Below are positions 1-7,498 of a stretch of 11,176 nucleotides of DNA, piece by piece (within the stretch, counting starts at the first letter, position 1; each line of letters starts with the position of its first letter). The notes under the pieces are model-generated. The model did not search any database. It was given only the letters and a program-made list of their open reading frames with translations, and was not told where the DNA came from. The position numbers were made by a program, and so were the translations under genes. Source of the DNA: Christensenellaceae bacterium (lineage in GTDB: Bacteria; Bacillota; Clostridia; Christensenellales; CAAEEZ01); NCBI GenBank assembly GCA_020024085.1, contig JAHHUG010000045.1:1-11176 (forward strand), read 5' to 3'.

Positions 1-30
1 AGTTTTGAAAAGTGATTCATATACTATATT

Positions 31-741
31 ATGAAAAAATCGAAAATTACTGCAATAAGTACAAATATTATCATTGTAAGTATGCTTGCAATTTTATTTT
101 ATGTGACAAATATGAGTAGCATTTCACAACCAATTAGTAATAATGTAAAACAGCCTATTTATAGAGGGAATACGGAAAATAAACAGGTTACATTAATGAT
201 AAATGTGTACTGGGGAACAGAGTATATTGAAGATATTTTAAAGGTTTTTGATAAGTATAATTTCAAAACTACATTCTTTGTAGGTGGTAGTTGGGTGGAG
301 AAAAATGCCACTTTATTAAAGCTAATTGATAGTAAAGGACATGAAATTGCTAATCACGGATATCTACATAAAGACCATAAAAAATTAAACTACAAGTGTA
401 ATTATGATGAAATTGTAATGACTAATAGGCTTGTAAAAAATATTATTGGTAAAGATATTACTTTGTTTGCACCTCCATCTGGTTCTTTTTCAAATACTAC
501 ATTAAAAGTGGCAGAGGAGTTGAACCTTACTACTATTATGTGGAGTAAAGATACTATTGATTGGAGGGATAAAGATAGTAATATTGTATACAAGCGAGCT
601 ACCAAAAACCTACAAAATGGAGATTTGATTTTAGCTCACCCTACAAAACATACGCTTGAGGCACTAGATAAAATTTTCGCATACTATGTTGAGAATGGAT
701 ATACTGTTGTGCCAGTTAGTAAAAATATTGCAACTCAATAG
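31..741 (+). CDS. YlxY-like membrane-anchored polysaccharide deacetylase family protein (probably catalytically altered)
   Basis: The 236-residue protein has a Lys-rich start and one hydrophobic segment (about residues 8-27), so it is probably a signal-anchored protein facing outward. A NodB-type deacetylase fold follows. It keeps TTFFVGG (80-86), GHEIANHG with the H109-xxx-H113 pair, a PPSGS segment (148-152) and LAHPTKHT (201-208, H203). The usual metal and catalytic TFDDG motif is replaced by INVYWG (57-62). As I recall the B. subtilis YlxY sporulation family, it has a similar INVAWG-type sequence, and YlxY lies just upstream of an M16 peptidase, as here. The role, perhaps at the spore or cell wall, is inferred. 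The ATG at 31 is chosen because it precedes the membrane anchor and an in-frame TGA lies at 13-15. No Shine-Dalgarno sequence is visible before it. PdaB or another inactive deacetylase relative is the alternative. Confidence 0.88.
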   Translation: MKKSKITAISTNIIIVSMLAILFYVTNMSSISQPISNNVKQPIYRGNTENKQVTLMINVYWGTEYIEDILKVFDKYNFKTTFFVGGSWVEKNATLLKLIDSKGHEIANHGYLHKDHKKLNYKCNYDEIVMTNRLVKNIIGKDITLFAPPSGSFSNTTLKVAEELNLTTIMWSKDTIDWRDKDSNIVYKRATKNLQNGDLILAHPTKHTLEALDKIFAYYVENGYTVVPVSKNIATQ

Positions 742-802
742 ACTGTTTATTAATTAAAAATTTTCAAAATAATTAATCATTTTAGTTGTTAGATAACAAA
801 AT

Positions 803-835
803 AAATTCTACTTTTTTAGGGTAGAATTTTTTTTT
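803..835 (+). terminator. Rho-independent terminator of the deacetylase gene
   Basis: A 9-bp perfect stem (AAATTCTAC at 803-811 pairing with GTAGAATTT at 821-829) encloses a 9-nt loop and runs into nine consecutive T (827-835). It lies 62 nt after the stop codon at 741 and separates the first gene from the operon beginning at 1017. The stem is AT-rich, but the T tract is long. Confidence 0.85.
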
Positions 836-893
836 ATTTCAAGGTGTTTTCAGCCTAAATTTTGCAATTAATTTGTGTTAGTTTGCTTTTATA

Positions 894-907
894 TATCATT
901 AATGATA
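894..907. repeat. Perfect 14-bp palindrome in the intergenic gap
   Basis: TATCATTAATGATA reads the same on both strands. It sits about 60 nt upstream of the probable promoter of the M16 operon. It could be a dimeric-regulator site, but in such AT-rich DNA short palindromes also arise by chance, and I do not recognise the regulator. Confidence 0.3.
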
Positions 908-941
908 AATTTTTTTATTTTTTTCAATATTGTTAATAATT

Positions 942-976
942 TATTTTAGTTTAGTCTTTACTAATAAACTAAAATA
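942..976. repeat. 12-bp inverted repeat overlapping the M16-operon promoter
   Basis: TATTTTAGTTTA (942-953) is exactly repeated in inverted form as TAAACTAAAATA (965-976). A second, mutually exclusive small inverted repeat is nested inside: TTAGT (951-955) with ACTAA (960-964). The element covers the proposed -35 box (957-962) and ends just before the -10 box, so it is placed like an operator. If transcribed from a promoter further upstream, it could instead form a hairpin. No T tract follows it, so it is not a terminator. Confidence 0.5.
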
Positions 977-985
977 TTATATACT
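957..985 (+). promoter_or_regulatory. Probable SigA-type promoter of the M16-to-recA operon
   Basis: TTTACT (957-962) and TATACT (980-985) are separated by 17 nt. They match the -35 consensus at 4 of 6 and the -10 consensus at 5 of 6. Transcription would start near 992, giving a leader of about 25 nt with GAGG at 1008-1011 ahead of the ATG at 1017. In DNA this AT-rich, -10-like sequences are common, so the call rests on spacing and position after a terminator and before a long gene run. Confidence 0.5.
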
Positions 986-1016
986 ACTATATATATGATT
1001 TAATAATGAGGTAAAA

Positions 1017-2276
1017 ATGGGCTTAATTAAATTTAAAAATGGACTTACTTTAACACATAAATATATTGACAGCGTTAGGTCAATTTCAATTGGAGTAATG
1101 GTTGGTGCTGGTTGCATCAATGAGAGCAAAAAGGAGAATGGTATTTCTCACTTTATTGAGCATATGGTTTTTAAGGGAACTACCACTCGTACTGCATTTG
1201 ATATTGCTAATGATTTGGATTCTGTCGGTGCAGGATTTAATGCGTATACTTCAAAGCAAAATACTTGTTTCTATACTGTTTCTGTTGATGAATATGTAGA
1301 TAAATGTATGGAAGTTTTGTCGGATATTTACTTTAATGCAACTTTCCCTGAAGATGAAATGGAAAAGGAAAAGGGTGTTGTACTTGAGGAGATTGCAATG
1401 ACTGACGATACTCCTGACGATATCTGCTTGGATTTGCTTGCTTGCGAGTATTACAAAGGTCATACACTAGGCAAAACTATTCTTGGACCTGCAAAAAATA
1501 TTAAGGGCTTTACAAAGGAACAGTTACAAAACTATGTAGCTAAGTACTATGTTGCAAACAATACTGTTATTTCTGTTGTAGGTAATATCAGTGAAGAAGA
1601 TGCAATTAGTCTTGTAGAAAAGTATTTTAATGCAAATTTTGATAATAAAAAGATTAAAAAGAAGGTTGTAGAAAAGCACGAAACTACATCTAGTCAGGTT
1701 GTTAAAACCAAAGCTATTAATCAAGCAAATGTTGCTATTGCTTTCCCTTGTTTTAAGATTGGCGATGAGAATGAGATAGCATTCAGGTTGTTTAATACTG
1801 TATTTGGTGATGGTATGACAAGTAGATTATTCCAAACAATTAGGGAAAAACAAGGCTTGGTTTACAATATTTTCAGTATGCCATCAAGCTATAAAAATGA
1901 TGGATATTTTACAATTTTCTTTGCTACTAATCCCGAAAATGTAGAGCTTGCAGTTAAGGAAATTAAAAACGAAATTATCAATATTTTAGAAAATGGCATT
2001 ACCGAGAAAGAGTTTGAAAGAGCCAAAATACAAATAAAAAGTGGTTTAGTGTTGGGTAGTGAAAGCACTATTTCACTTATGAGGGCTTATGGAAATGCTG
2101 CATTATTTAGAAATGAAAGCTTTGATATGGATAAAAAAATTAAAGAAATAGAGGATTGCACAATGGATAAAATTAAACCTGCAATTGACTATGTTTTTAA
2201 TTTTGATAAGGTTTCAGTAAGCTATGTTGGACCAAAGAATAAATTTGATGTACTAGAGTACTTAAGGAGGAAATAA
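1017..2276 (+). CDS. M16 family zinc metallopeptidase (processing-peptidase/YmxG-MlpA type)
   Basis: The 419-residue protein is a single-chain M16B peptidase of normal length for the family. The inverted zinc motif HFIEH lies at 45-49 (H45 and H49 as zinc ligands, E48 as catalytic base), and E125 in VVLEEI is the likely third ligand, about 75 residues on. The C-terminal half carries the family's SRLFQTIREKQGLVYNIFS segment (about 269-287), which helps bind substrate. Relatives resemble mitochondrial processing peptidase and work as dimers in the cytoplasm; the physiological substrate in Bacillota is not settled. GAGG at 1008-1011 supports the ATG at 1017. The gene opens a compact operon, and its last codons contain the ribosome site of the next gene. 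In B. subtilis the orthologous mlpA also follows ylxY, which supports the assignment. Confidence 0.93.
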   Translation: MGLIKFKNGLTLTHKYIDSVRSISIGVMVGAGCINESKKENGISHFIEHMVFKGTTTRTAFDIANDLDSVGAGFNAYTSKQNTCFYTVSVDEYVDKCMEVLSDIYFNATFPEDEMEKEKGVVLEEIAMTDDTPDDICLDLLACEYYKGHTLGKTILGPAKNIKGFTKEQLQNYVAKYYVANNTVISVVGNISEEDAISLVEKYFNANFDNKKIKKKVVEKHETTSSQVVKTKAINQANVAIAFPCFKIGDENEIAFRLFNTVFGDGMTSRLFQTIREKQGLVYNIFSMPSSYKNDGYFTIFFATNPENVELAVKEIKNEIINILENGITEKEFERAKIQIKSGLVLGSESTISLMRAYGNAALFRNESFDMDKKIKEIEDCTMDKIKPAIDYVFNFDKVSVSYVGPKNKFDVLEYLRRK

Positions 2277-2660
2277 ATGAAATCATTTGAAGAAATGGAC
2301 AAATTGGAAAGAATATTTTATATGCAAAATATGTTCGACCAAGATTTGATAAAGAATAGACATCTTGAGGATATTGATATGCCTAATTGGATTCAAAAGG
2401 AAACACTTGCAATGCTTAGTGAACTTGCTGAACTAATTGATGAGGTAAATTTCAAGTGGTGGAAAAATCCAAAAGAGGTTAGCGAACAAAGGGTAAAAGA
2501 GGAGCTTGTTGATATTCTTCACTTCTTTACTGCAATGTGTTTGCATGCAGGTATGACTGCCGATGAACTATACGAAATGTATATGGAAAAGAACAAAGAA
2601 AATTTTGATAGACAATATGGAAAATCAACAAAACCCGGATATAATTTGAACGATAAATAA
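2277..2660 (+). CDS. All-alpha dimeric dUTPase-like NTP pyrophosphohydrolase
   Basis: This 127-residue, mostly helical protein fits the all-alpha NTP pyrophosphatase superfamily (MazG/dimeric dUTPase). The Mg-binding pattern is visible as E49-L-A-E52 and E76-L-V-D79, separated by 23 residues. FKWWKNP (59-65) and VDILHF (78-83) are typical of the dimeric dUTPase branch (dUTPase_2). The expected reaction is hydrolysis of dUTP (and perhaps dUDP) to dUMP and phosphate products, which limits uracil in DNA and feeds thymidylate synthesis. The ATG directly follows the stop codon of the M16 gene, and AAGGAGG at 2264-2270 lies inside that gene's end, so translation is probably coupled. A MazG-type house-cleaning enzyme with another nucleotide substrate is the alternative. 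Confidence 0.85.
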   Translation: MKSFEEMDKLERIFYMQNMFDQDLIKNRHLEDIDMPNWIQKETLAMLSELAELIDEVNFKWWKNPKEVSEQRVKEELVDILHFFTAMCLHAGMTADELYEMYMEKNKENFDRQYGKSTKPGYNLNDK

Positions 2661-2670
2661 GAGGTAAATT

Positions 2671-5600
2671 GTGAAAGATAAAGGTTATCACGAAAATTCA
2701 TATAAAAAAATAAACTCAATCGCTGGGGGTATTTTATTAATATTGATAGCATTACTTTGCTTAATATCACTATTTGGTGGATTTGGTGGAGTAGGCACTA
2801 TGATAAAAGGCTTTTTGCTAGGCTTTTTTGGTTTGGCAAGCTTTGGATATAGTTTTATTTGCCTACTATGTGGTGTGCTATTGATATTCCAAAAGAAATC
2901 AACTTTATCCATTAAAAATACGATTTTGCTATCGTTAATATTTGTTTTTGGACTTGTGGTATTCCAAGCAAATACATCTAGCAATCTTTTGGGATTTGGT
3001 TACGGCGATTATTTAGTAAAATGCTACGAGGTCAACTATACAGCAGGTGGTATGTTGTATGGTATTTTGGCATACCCAGTAATGAAAGCAATGGGAGAAC
3101 TTGCAACAATTATTGTGTTTAGCTTATTTATGGTTGTTTGTGCACTTATACTTGCAGCTCCACTTGTTAATAAGGACTTTACATTTAGCTATTCAAGAAA
3201 GGATAGACAAACTTCATACAATCCTTCTGCTACCACTAGACAATCTAAAAGGGCAAAGGATAAATCTCAAAATATTGATATCCCTAAAGAACCTGCTTTT
3301 ACCATACTTCAAGATGATGAGGAATCAGAGGAGACTATCAGCGAGGATAGTGAACTTATTGCTTATGTAAGACAAGATGACAAAGAGTTGTCAGATTTTG
3401 AGGGTGGCAAAAAGAGTAGATTTAAGGGTATAAATAGACTATACAACGAAACAGAAGATTCTGAACTAAATGAGAATATTGATATCGGTAGCACTATCAA
3501 TAACGAGTCAAGAGGTCTATATCGCAAGGAAGAAATGCGAAGAGATAGTAATGGCTTGAAAAACTATGAGGGTACTATCCTTAATGGTATTAGAGAGGTT
3601 ACTGATGAAGAAGATAACGACAGAATGTCAAAGGTCGATTTAACCAATATGACTGCTGCCGAAATTATTAGGTTCAATAATACCGAAGAGGGAAGAAGAC
3701 AAATTATTGACATGCAACTTGCCAATATGAATAAAGAGTCGGAAAAGCACGCTGAACCTGTTGAGGAAGAAGTGAAGATTGTAGAGGATACCGAAAAACC
3801 TTCTATCGAAAACGACCCAGAGGATAACTGCTATTATATTGACCAATTTGGTGTAAAAAGAAGATATTATGGTCTTGACCTAAATAAAACTCTAAAGGAA
3901 AACGAAAAGAAACTAATGGAGAAGCAAGCTAGAGAAAAAGGTATTGCTTTAGAAAAGGAAAGACTAGAGGAAGAGAAAAAGAAGAACGACCCTAATAGAG
4001 AGGCTTATTTAAGAGCTAATGGTGTATATAATTACCAAGAAGATTTGAACTTAGCTGCAAGAAGTAAGTTTAATCCAAAGGACGATACCTCTTATCGTGA
4101 TGCGTTCGCTACTAATAAAACTGAACCTATTAGACCAGTAGAACCTATAAGACCAGTTGAACCAATAAAACCAGTTGAGCCAATTAGACCAGTTGAGCCA
4201 ATTAGACCAGTTGAGCCAATTAGACCAGCTGAACCAATTAAGTCTGTTGAACCAATTAGACAAACTGAACCAATTAGACCAGTTGAACAACCAAAAACAC
4301 AAGAACCTATTATTAATAGTATTGCCGATAAGGTTGTATCTATGGAAGAAGATGTTATTGAGCCTGTTGTTGAAAAGCCTCGTAAGTTATCAGACTTTAG
4401 TTACGATAGCGTTGATAAAGAGTCTAAGGACAAGTTGTACGAGGAACACGGTATAGAAAAACCTACTGGAGAAAAGTTTGAAAGGTTTGTTCAAGAGGAT
4501 ATAGATAACAGCCCTTCTACAATAGATGTAGATAGAAAGAGGAGAAGTGACCTTGGTGGTACTCATAACAAAAAGTTTATGAATGAGGAAAATCTTCAAT
4601 TCTTAAAAGATGCTTTAGGTAAAAATGATGAACCAGAAGAGCAAGAAGTTCAAGCTCCTATGAAGCCGGAAAAATATCCATACAAGCCTCAATTCATTTC
4701 AAGAGGTAATTATAGATATAATCCACCAAAGGTTGATTTGCTTAAGGAATATGATACTCACTATGCTAATGCAGAGGATTATATTGAGAAAGGTCAAGTT
4801 ATTGAGGAAACACTTCGTGGTAAGGGTATAGAGTCAAAGATTGTTGGATACACTCAAGGTCCTGCTTTCTCAAGATATGAGCTTGAAATTGATGTTACAA
4901 CAAACCTATCTAAACTTACTAATGCGAAGGATAACTTGTCTCTTGCACTTGCTACAAATGGCGATGTTGAGATTGAAGCACCTATTAGAGGTAAGAGCCT
5001 TGTTGGTGTTGAAGTTCCTAATAATAAAATCGCAACAGTTGGTTTAAGAGAGGCTATCACATCAAAAGCATTCTTCAATCCTGATGCATACCTAAGTATT
5101 ATTTTAGGTAAAGATATTTCGGGTGAAATGCATGTTGGCGATATCAAAAGTATGACTCATATGCTTGTTGCCGGTGCAACTAATAGTGGTAAGAGTGTTT
5201 GCTTGAATGCAATCTTGACAGGTATTTTGTACAAATATTCTCCTGAAGATGTAAGGCTTATTCTTGTTGACCCTAAAATGGTAGAGTTAAGTGTTTATAA
5301 TGGTTTGCCACACTTATTGATTCCAAATGCAATTTTTGAGCCAGAGCAAGTAGTTTCTGCTCTTAAATGGTTGGATAGAGAAATGGAACGAAGACTAGAG
5401 TTATTCTCTAAGGTTGGCAGTAGGGATTTACAAGGCTACAATAGTAGAGTTAGTGCAGATGATAAGTTGCCTATTATTATACTTGTAATTGATGAGTTTG
5501 CCGATATTATGATGCAATCTCAAAAGATTGGTTCAGAAATGGAAGAACTTATCTCTCGTATTGCAAGAATGGCAAGAGCAGTTGGTATTCATATGATACT

Positions 5601-6192
5601 AGCTACACAAAGACCTTCTGCAGAATATATTACTGGTGCAATTAAGGCTAATATTCCTACAAGAATCGCATTTAGAACAGATAGTGCACTTAACAGTAGA
5701 ATTATCCTTGATAATGGTGGAGCTGAAAAATTGCTTGGTAGAGGTGATATGCTTTATATGTCAAGAGACCCAGAACCAGTTAGAATGCAATGTCCATTCC
5801 TATCGGATAATGAGGTTGCAAGTATTACCGATTATATTCGTGACCATAATGAAACAATGTATGACGAAAGAATTATTGATGATATTATCAATAATGCTAT
5901 TGATAAGCCTGCACCAAAGCCTGATATTGTTCCTACAAAGATTGAAAATAAAGCAAAATTAGACGATAAATTTGTGCCAGTATTGAAGTTCTTGATTGAG
6001 GACGACTATAATTCGCCACCTTCAATTACAAAGGTTCAAAGGGAGTTTGAAATGGGATTCCCTAGAACTGCCGGTTTGTTTGATAAAATGACTAAACTTG
6101 GATTTTTAGTTAAAGATGGTAGAAAATATGCACTAAATATTACAATGGAAGAGTTTGATAAGATTTGTGAGGAATTAAATCAAGATGAGTAA
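2671..6192 (+). CDS. ftsK: DNA translocase FtsK/SpoIIIE
   Basis: This is a septal membrane-anchored ATPase that pumps chromosomal DNA through the closing division or sporulation septum. The 1173-residue protein has about four N-terminal membrane segments (roughly 15-170). A long charged linker follows (about 170-685), including a Lys/Glu-rich likely coiled coil (about 403-440) and a Pro-rich tandem repeat (485-538). The motor occupies about 688-1075, with Walker A GATNSGKS (835-842, K841), Walker B IILVIDEF (D941, E942) and the family segment ATQRPS. A C-terminal winged-helix gamma domain (about 1100-1160), which reads orientation sequences such as KOPS/SRS in relatives, ends the protein. The linker makes it much longer than B. 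subtilis SpoIIIE (about 790). The start is GTG, supported by AGAGG at 2660-2664. It follows the dUTPase gene by 10 nt and overlaps rimO by 8 nt. Synteny fits spoIIIE; sequence alone does not separate division from sporulation roles. Confidence 0.96.
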   Translation: MKDKGYHENSYKKINSIAGGILLILIALLCLISLFGGFGGVGTMIKGFLLGFFGLASFGYSFICLLCGVLLIFQKKSTLSIKNTILLSLIFVFGLVVFQANTSSNLLGFGYGDYLVKCYEVNYTAGGMLYGILAYPVMKAMGELATIIVFSLFMVVCALILAAPLVNKDFTFSYSRKDRQTSYNPSATTRQSKRAKDKSQNIDIPKEPAFTILQDDEESEETISEDSELIAYVRQDDKELSDFEGGKKSRFKGINRLYNETEDSELNENIDIGSTINNESRGLYRKEEMRRDSNGLKNYEGTILNGIREVTDEEDNDRMSKVDLTNMTAAEIIRFNNTEEGRRQIIDMQLANMNKESEKHAEPVEEEVKIVEDTEKPSIENDPEDNCYYIDQFGVKRRYYGLDLNKTLKENEKKLMEKQAREKGIALEKERLEEEKKKNDPNREAYLRANGVYNYQEDLNLAARSKFNPKDDTSYRDAFATNKTEPIRPVEPIRPVEPIKPVEPIRPVEPIRPVEPIRPAEPIKSVEPIRQTEPIRPVEQPKTQEPIINSIADKVVSMEEDVIEPVVEKPRKLSDFSYDSVDKESKDKLYEEHGIEKPTGEKFERFVQEDIDNSPSTIDVDRKRRSDLGGTHNKKFMNEENLQFLKDALGKNDEPEEQEVQAPMKPEKYPYKPQFISRGNYRYNPPKVDLLKEYDTHYANAEDYIEKGQVIEETLRGKGIESKIVGYTQGPAFSRYELEIDVTTNLSKLTNAKDNLSLALATNGDVEIEAPIRGKSLVGVEVPNNKIATVGLREAITSKAFFNPDAYLSIILGKDISGEMHVGDIKSMTHMLVAGATNSGKSVCLNAILTGILYKYSPEDVRLILVDPKMVELSVYNGLPHLLIPNAIFEPEQVVSALKWLDREMERRLELFSKVGSRDLQGYNSRVSADDKLPIIILVIDEFADIMMQSQKIGSEMEELISRIARMARAVGIHMILATQRPSAEYITGAIKANIPTRIAFRTDSALNSRIILDNGGAEKLLGRGDMLYMSRDPEPVRMQCPFLSDNEVASITDYIRDHNETMYDERIIDDIINNAIDKPAPKPDIVPTKIENKAKLDDKFVPVLKFLIEDDYNSPPSITKVQREFEMGFPRTAGLFDKMTKLGFLVKDGRKYALNITMEEFDKICEELNQDE
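4123..4302 (+). repeat. In-frame 18-bp tandem repeat encoding EPIRPV units within ftsK
   Basis: Nine consecutive 18-bp units (4123-4284) encode EPIRPV or close variants (EPIKPV, EPIRPA, EPIKSV, EPIRQT), followed by a decayed tenth unit, EQPKTQ. The units at 4177-4194 and 4195-4212 are identical in DNA, and the next differs by one base, which suggests recent expansion by slippage or unequal recombination. Each unit has one acidic and usually one basic residue and two prolines, so the stretch should be an extended, charge-balanced spacer in the FtsK linker. It resembles in spirit the Pro-rich spacers of TonB and of the E. coli FtsK linker. Confidence 0.95.
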
Positions 6193-7498
6193 AAAAGTTG
6201 CCGTAATATCACTTGGCTGTGATAAAAATAGAGTAGATACCGAAACATTGTTGTATGTTTTGGACAATGCAGGTTTTGAAATTACCGTTGATGAAAACGA
6301 TTTTGATATTGTTGTTATCAATACTTGTGCTTTTATTGAATCTGCAAAAACTGAGGCCATAGATAATATTCTTGATATGGTAGAGATTAAAAAGACTAGA
6401 CCTATCAAGATAATTGTCAGTGGTTGTATGGGCGTTAGATATGCCGAAGAGTTGTTTAACGATATCCCAGAAATTGATGCAATAATTGGATTTAGAGATT
6501 ATCAAGCTATCGTTTCAATTATTGAAAGAGTGGAAAATGGTGAAAGATTTATCTATAAAAAATCAGAAGATAAACCTACCGTTAATCGTATTGTTACCAC
6601 CCCATACCACTATGCTTACTTAAAAATAGCAGAGGGTTGTGATAACAAATGTACATATTGTGCGATACCAAAAATTAGGGGTAAATACACATCACGAGAT
6701 ATGAACTCACTTGTTACAGAGGCAGGTTTGCTTGCTGATAATGGTGCAAGAGAGCTTATTTTGGTAGCACAAGATACAAGTAGATATGGTATTGATATTT
6801 ACAACGAATATAGCCTATTAAAGCTTATAGAGAAGCTTACAAAACTAGATGTTGATTGGGTTAGGTTGTTATATTTGTATCCAGAATTGGTTACAAAAGA
6901 CCTTGTAAAAGAAATCAAGGATAACCCTAAAATGTGTAGATATATGGATATACCTATGCAACATATTTCAAGTCCAATCCTTAAAAAAATGAATCGACAT
7001 TTAACAGGCGATGATATTAAACGACTTGTTGAAATGATTAGGTCTGTTGATGAGGATATCGCAATTAGAAGTACTTTTATCGTAGGTTTCCCAACTGAAA
7101 CTGAAAAGGATTTTAACGAGCTTGAAAGGTTTATTGAAGAATACAAACTTGACTTTGCAGGTTTCTTTGCTTATTCTCAAGAAGAGGGTACAGCAGCAGC
7201 TAGATTGGAACAAATTGAAGATAGCATCAAACAAGCAAGAGTAAAGGAAATAGAGGAGATTCAGTACAAAGTTATGCTTGATAATGCCAAGAAAAAGGTT
7301 GGTAAAAAGCTTAAAGTATTGTACGAAGGTGCAGACTATGATAGACAGGAATTTGTCGGTCGTAGCGAGTTTAATGCTCCTGATATTGATACAAATATTC
7401 TACTTAGAAGCGATAGTGTTCTTGAAATTGGCGAAATGTATAATACTACAATAGTTGATACTGATGGAATTGACCTAATAGGTGAAGTAGATGATTAG
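6185..7498 (+). CDS. rimO: Ribosomal protein uS12 methylthiotransferase RimO
   Basis: RimO is a radical-SAM enzyme that adds a methylthio group to the conserved aspartate of ribosomal protein S12, using two iron-sulfur clusters. The 437-residue protein has the full family layout. An N-terminal methylthiotransferase domain carries cluster cysteines C12, C48 and C81. The radical-SAM core carries C152-xxx-C156-xx-C159. A C-terminal TRAM domain follows (about 375-437). The context YLKIAEGC before the radical-SAM cysteines and the VGRSEFNAPDID segment in TRAM favour RimO over the tRNA enzyme MiaB. The ATG at 6185 overlaps the end of ftsK by 8 nt, with GAGG at 6169-6172 inside ftsK, and the stop overlaps the start of cinA by 8 nt. 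Translation of the three genes is probably coupled. Confidence 0.96.
   Translation: MSKKVAVISLGCDKNRVDTETLLYVLDNAGFEITVDENDFDIVVINTCAFIESAKTEAIDNILDMVEIKKTRPIKIIVSGCMGVRYAEELFNDIPEIDAIIGFRDYQAIVSIIERVENGERFIYKKSEDKPTVNRIVTTPYHYAYLKIAEGCDNKCTYCAIPKIRGKYTSRDMNSLVTEAGLLADNGARELILVAQDTSRYGIDIYNEYSLLKLIEKLTKLDVDWVRLLYLYPELVTKDLVKEIKDNPKMCRYMDIPMQHISSPILKKMNRHLTGDDIKRLVEMIRSVDEDIAIRSTFIVGFPTETEKDFNELERFIEEYKLDFAGFFAYSQEEGTAAARLEQIEDSIKQARVKEIEEIQYKVMLDNAKKKVGKKLKVLYEGADYDRQEFVGRSEFNAPDIDTNILLRSDSVLEIGEMYNTTIVDTDGIDLIGEVDD

Noticed and set aside
862..907. A second promoter near TTGCAA or TTGTGT in the 742-1016 gap
   Set aside because: No -10-like box falls at 16-18 nt from either candidate -35.
4051..4456. 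Open frames full of Asn/Trp/Phe (minus strand) or Ser-Gln-Leu-Asp-Gln-Leu repeats (plus strand) across the ftsK repeat
   Set aside because: They are other-frame readings of the 18-bp tandem repeat in ftsK, with no ribosome site and no family resemblance.
6185..7498. MiaB (tRNA methylthiotransferase) as the identity of this gene
   Set aside because: The YLKIAEGC radical-SAM context, the TRAM-domain sequence and the position between ftsK and cinA fit RimO better.
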